From positions 1-6,977 of the forward strand of contig JANTGB010000117.1 of NCBI GenBank assembly GCA_024763115.1: DNA of 6,977 nt. Reading direction: 5' to 3'. Every line of letters starts with the position of its first letter. Within the stretch, counting starts at the first letter, position 1. The DNA is from Desulfobulbaceae bacterium (GTDB taxonomy: Bacteria; Desulfobacterota; Desulfobulbia; Desulfobulbales; SURF-16). This document shows, piece by piece, positions 4,011 to 6,977 of this stretch. The notes beneath the pieces are model-generated. The model saw only the letters and a program-made list of their open reading frames with translations, made no database searches and had not been told where the DNA came from. The translations under genes and the position numbers were made by a program.

Positions 4011-6834
4011 GGAACCAAAATTCATCAGCATCCGTAATGCTGCAACGCATAATCTTAAAAATATTGATATTGACCTGCCTCGGAACCGGCTGATTGTCTT
4101 TACCGGCTTAAGCGGATCGGGCAAATCGAGCCTGGCCTTTGACACCCTGTACGCCGAGGGCCAACGCCGTTATGTTGAATCGCTTTCCACTTATGCCCGC
4201 CGGTTTCTCGGCCGGATGGATAAACCCGAGGTTGACTCCATTGAGGGCCTGTCTCCGGCCGTCTCCATTGAACAACGGACAACCAGCCGCAATCCCCGCT
4301 CTACAGTGGGGACAATCACTGAAATTTATGATCATCTCCGCCTGCTTTTTGCCAGGGTAGGCCATGCCCATTGCCCTGAATGCTGTATTGAAATAAAATC
4401 CCAGTCCATTGAAGAAATGATCTCAAGCCTCATGGCACTGCCCAGGGGCGAAAAAATTATCCTCCTGGCTCCCCTGGTTGAGGCAAAAAAAGGTGAACAT
4501 CGGGAATTACTGGCCGGATTGCGTAAAGAGGGCTATGTCCGGGCCAGAATAGATAATAAAATACAGGGCCTTGAGCAGCCCGTCAACCTGGAAAAGAATA
4601 AACGCCATACAATTGAAGCGGTAATTGATCGCCTGGTAATCAGGCCCGGCCTGAAACGACGGCTGGCTGATTCAGTGAGCGCTGCGGTTAAACTGGGAAC
4701 AGGCCGGTTGCTGGTATATTTCCCCCAAACCGGAGAGAACCGACTGTTCAGCGAAAGGTCGGCCTGCCGGAAATGCGGTCGCAGCCTGCCGGATCTCTCA
4801 ACCCGGCTTTTTTCCTTTAATAATCCGCACGGTGCCTGTCCTTCCTGCTCCGGCCTGGGAATCAAGCAGTTTTTTGATCCGGATCTGGTAATTGCTGATC
4901 CGCAATTAAGTCTGAACCAGGGGGCGATTACGCCCTGGGGCAGACGTTCGCCTTCAAGCTATACCAGCCAGCTGCTTGCCGCCCTGGCCGACCACTACAA
5001 TTTTTCTCTGGATACGCCATTTAAAAAACTGCCGAAAAAAATACGCAATATTATTCTTAACGGCACCGGCCGGGAAAATATTTTTTTTCACTATGTCCGT
5101 CATCGTCGCACCCGGACTTCGGAGGTTCCCTTTGAGGGAGTGCTGCCCCAGCTTGGCCGCCGTTTTCAGGAGACAAATTCCAGTACCGTCCGGGAAGAGT
5201 TAAGCGCCTACATGAACGAACAGCCCTGTCCTGCCTGTCATGGTGAGCGGCTCCGGCCCGCAGCCCTGGCTGTCCGCCTTGATTCCCGGAATATCGCCGA
5301 CCTCACCAGGCTGAGTATCAAAAAGTTAGCTGCGGTTCTGGCAAAAATAAGAATTTCCCCTCAGGAAAAGATTATAGCCGAACGAATCATCAGGGAAATT
5401 CAGGATCGCCTGAGTTTTCTTATTAACGTGGGACTGGATTATCTTTCCCTGGAGCGTACTGCCGCCACTCTTTCCGGCGGCGAAGCTCAGCGTATCCGCC
5501 TGGCCTCCCAGATCGGCTCCCGCCTGGCCGGAGTTCTTTATATTTTAGATGAACCAAGTATCGGCCTTCATCAACGGGATAATAACCGGCTGATCAAAAC
5601 CCTGCTTGATCTACGTGACATCGGTAATACGGTTATCGTGGTAGAGCATGATACCGAAACCATCCTGGCTGCGGATCATGTGCTTGACATCGGCCCCGGA
5701 GCAGGAACGCATGGCGGCAAAATTGTCTACAGCGGTAAAGTGCCGGGAATTTTAAAACGTAAAAAATCAATTACCGGCCAATATTTATCAGGCGGATTGA
5801 CAATTCCCATTCCGGCAAAAAGACGTAAACCGGCTGCCCGCGCCTGGATTACCCTGAGCCGGGCCAGGGTCAATAATCTCAAAGATATCACCGTGAAATT
5901 CCCGCTTGGGGTCATGACCTGCGTTACCGGCGTATCCGGTTCCGGTAAAAGCAGCCTGGTAAATGAATGCCTTTTTCGGGGGCTGAAGAATTTAACCGGT
6001 CATGGGCGCGGCGCCTTCGGCAAAATAAAAGGAGCCGACCTCATAGATAAACTTATTGATATTGACCAGAGCCCCATTGGCCGAACTCCCCGCTCAAATC
6101 CGGCAACCTATACCGGGATTTTAACCCCGATACGGGAACTGCTGGCCCGGCTGCCCGAATCCAGGGCCCGGGGGTATAAGCCCGGACGGTTCAGTTTTAA
6201 TCTCAAGGGTGGACGCTGCGAACATTGCGAAGGTGACGGGGTATTGAAAATTGCCATGCATTTTCTGCCTGATGTATATGTTACCTGTGAGGTCTGCCGG
6301 GGCCGTCGCTATAACCGGGAAACCCTGGAAATAAAATATCGGGGTAAAAATATTGCCGACATTCTCCGGATGAACGTTGAAGAGGCCCTGGATTTTTTCA
6401 AAAATATCCCGCCAATAAAAAATCGTTTACAGGGCTTATCTGATGTAGGCCTGCCCTATATTTCCCTGGGCCAGTCCTCGGTTACCCTGTCCGGGGGCGA
6501 GGCCCAGCGCATCAAACTGGCAAAGGAACTGCGCAAGAGAAGTACCGGCAAGACCCTGTATATTCTCGATGAACCGACAACCGGCCTTCATCCTGCCGAT
6601 ATCAAACATCTGCTTCTGGTTCTTAACCGGCTGGTTGACAACGGCAACAGCGTGATTATTATTGAGCACAATCTTGACGTAATAAAAGGGGCTGACTATA
6701 TAATTGATCTTGGCCCGGAAGGCGGCGAGGGAGGCGGCGGAATTGTCGCCTGCGGCAGCCCGGAGCAGATAAGCGGAAAAAAGGAATCACATACCGGCCG
6801 ATTTTTAAAAAAAGTTTTAAATTTTAGCCGTTAA
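4009..6834 (+). CDS. uvrA: Excinuclease ABC subunit UvrA
   Basis: The DNA-damage recognition ATPase of nucleotide excision repair. As a dimer it binds distorted DNA, loads UvrB and is then released. At 941 residues it is full length (E. coli 940). ABC half 1 has Walker A GLSGSGKS (33-40), signature LSGGEAQR (488-495), Walker B YILDEPSIGL (511-520) and switch H547. Half 2 has GVSGSGKS (641-648), LSGGEAQR (827-834), YILDEPTTGL (851-860) and H887. Zinc sites appear as C253/C256/C277/C280 and C737/C740/C760/C763; a further CPAC lies at 407-410. The UvrB-binding region is about 131-245. An in-frame TGA at 4000-4002 makes 4009 the first possible start, yet no Shine-Dalgarno sequence is present upstream. 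I found no clear LexA box. All catalytic motifs are intact, so it should be active. Confidence 0.98.
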   Translation: MEPKFISIRNAATHNLKNIDIDLPRNRLIVFTGLSGSGKSSLAFDTLYAEGQRRYVESLSTYARRFLGRMDKPEVDSIEGLSPAVSIEQRTTSRNPRSTVGTITEIYDHLRLLFARVGHAHCPECCIEIKSQSIEEMISSLMALPRGEKIILLAPLVEAKKGEHRELLAGLRKEGYVRARIDNKIQGLEQPVNLEKNKRHTIEAVIDRLVIRPGLKRRLADSVSAAVKLGTGRLLVYFPQTGENRLFSERSACRKCGRSLPDLSTRLFSFNNPHGACPSCSGLGIKQFFDPDLVIADPQLSLNQGAITPWGRRSPSSYTSQLLAALADHYNFSLDTPFKKLPKKIRNIILNGTGRENIFFHYVRHRRTRTSEVPFEGVLPQLGRRFQETNSSTVREELSAYMNEQPCPACHGERLRPAALAVRLDSRNIADLTRLSIKKLAAVLAKIRISPQEKIIAERIIREIQDRLSFLINVGLDYLSLERTAATLSGGEAQRIRLASQIGSRLAGVLYILDEPSIGLHQRDNNRLIKTLLDLRDIGNTVIVVEHDTETILAADHVLDIGPGAGTHGGKIVYSGKVPGILKRKKSITGQYLSGGLTIPIPAKRRKPAARAWITLSRARVNNLKDITVKFPLGVMTCVTGVSGSGKSSLVNECLFRGLKNLTGHGRGAFGKIKGADLIDKLIDIDQSPIGRTPRSNPATYTGILTPIRELLARLPESRARGYKPGRFSFNLKGGRCEHCEGDGVLKIAMHFLPDVYVTCEVCRGRRYNRETLEIKYRGKNIADILRMNVEEALDFFKNIPPIKNRLQGLSDVGLPYISLGQSSVTLSGGEAQRIKLAKELRKRSTGKTLYILDEPTTGLHPADIKHLLLVLNRLVDNGNSVIIIEHNLDVIKGADYIIDLGPEGGEGGGGIVACGSPEQISGKKESHTGRFLKKVLNFSR

Positions 6835-6977
6835 ATGTTAGGTTATGGGTTTTAAAATAATCCAAAGTCGTAACTGCTTACCGGGTAAGCTCCCTAACTT
6901 CGCTAACCTCCGTAATTGTAACTGGTTACCTAAAGTCGTAAGCGTTCACCAGCACCTCATCTTCGCCCGTTTGGGCC
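6835..6977. other. Non-coding tail after uvrA
   Basis: No reading frame here has a ribosome-binding site, recognisable motif or useful length. The content is the repeat cluster at 6864-6950 and, at the edge, GCCC (6965-6968) and GGGC (6973-6976), which form a 4-bp hairpin that may continue beyond the window. No intrinsic terminator for uvrA with a T-run is visible. Confidence 0.5.
6864..6950. repeat. Cluster of intergenic repeat pieces downstream of uvrA
   Basis: AAAGTCGTAA occurs at 6864-6873 and again at 6932-6941, with partial similarity continuing for about 12 more bases. Between them are GTAACTGCTTA (6870-6880), a perfect 7-bp inverted repeat GCTTACC/GGTAAGC (6876-6882 and 6884-6890), the 13-mer GTAATTGTAACTG (6912-6924, identical to 3202-3214), and the small palindrome GTAACTGGTTAC (6918-6929). 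The order matches the element at 3145-3218. The hairpins lack T-runs, so any role in terminating uvrA transcription is uncertain. Confidence 0.55.

Noticed and set aside
6926..6977. Possible carboxyl end of a minus-strand gene (16 open codons ending TAA at 6926-6928, product ending EDEVLVNAYDFR)
   Set aside because: The stretch looks protein-like, but 16 open codons are expected by chance about half the time and the DNA overlaps repeat pieces. Sequence beyond 6977 is needed.
1..6977. CRISPR array, tRNA, rRNA, insertion sequence or phage genes
   Set aside because: No regularly spaced repeats, cloverleaf-like segments, rRNA signatures or transposase/integrase motifs were seen.

Overview
The window is a stretch of chromosomal housekeeping genes, probably from a Gram-negative bacterium of the Desulfobacterota (former Deltaproteobacteria). 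That assignment is an inference from the run remA (DUF370) - gmk - rlmB, a separate four-domain S1 protein, moderate G+C and a small outer-membrane-type lipoprotein. No marker in the window fixes a genus.

Layout. Positions 1-118 hold no convincing gene but contain a strong hairpin (15-66) and one copy of a dispersed intergenic motif. A plus-strand cluster follows: a RemA/DUF370 regulator (119-397), guanylate kinase (387-1007, overlapping remA by 11 nt) and the 23S rRNA 2'-O-methyltransferase RlmB (1055-1855). The rlmB stop lies one base from the stop of an opposing gene for a protein with four S1 RNA-binding domains (1857-3113, minus). Upstream of that gene are a structured repeat (3145-3218), a YfcE/MJ0936-type metallophosphoesterase (3224-3733, minus) and a previously uncalled 45-codon lipoprotein gene (3748-3885, minus). 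A 123-bp divergent spacer separates the lipoprotein from uvrA (4009-6834, plus), a complete 941-residue UvrA. The last 140 bases contain no supported gene but are built from further pieces of the intergenic repeat.

How the genes relate. gmk and rlmB serve nucleotide metabolism and ribosome maturation, and RemA is a DNA-binding regulator that often sits next to gmk. The minus-strand lipoprotein and phosphoesterase look like one transcription unit: the ribosome-binding site of the second lies on the stop codon of the first. A good sigma70-like promoter for this unit has its -35 box on the uvrA start codon, so the two directions may interfere. The S1 gene has its own strong ribosome-binding site and may be read from the same transcript or from its own promoter.

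I see no undescribed multi-gene system. The most useful new observations are the overlooked lipoprotein gene and a dispersed intergenic repeat with core GTAACTGYTCA. It occurs next to most gene ends, supplies the gmk stop codon, and is associated with hairpins.
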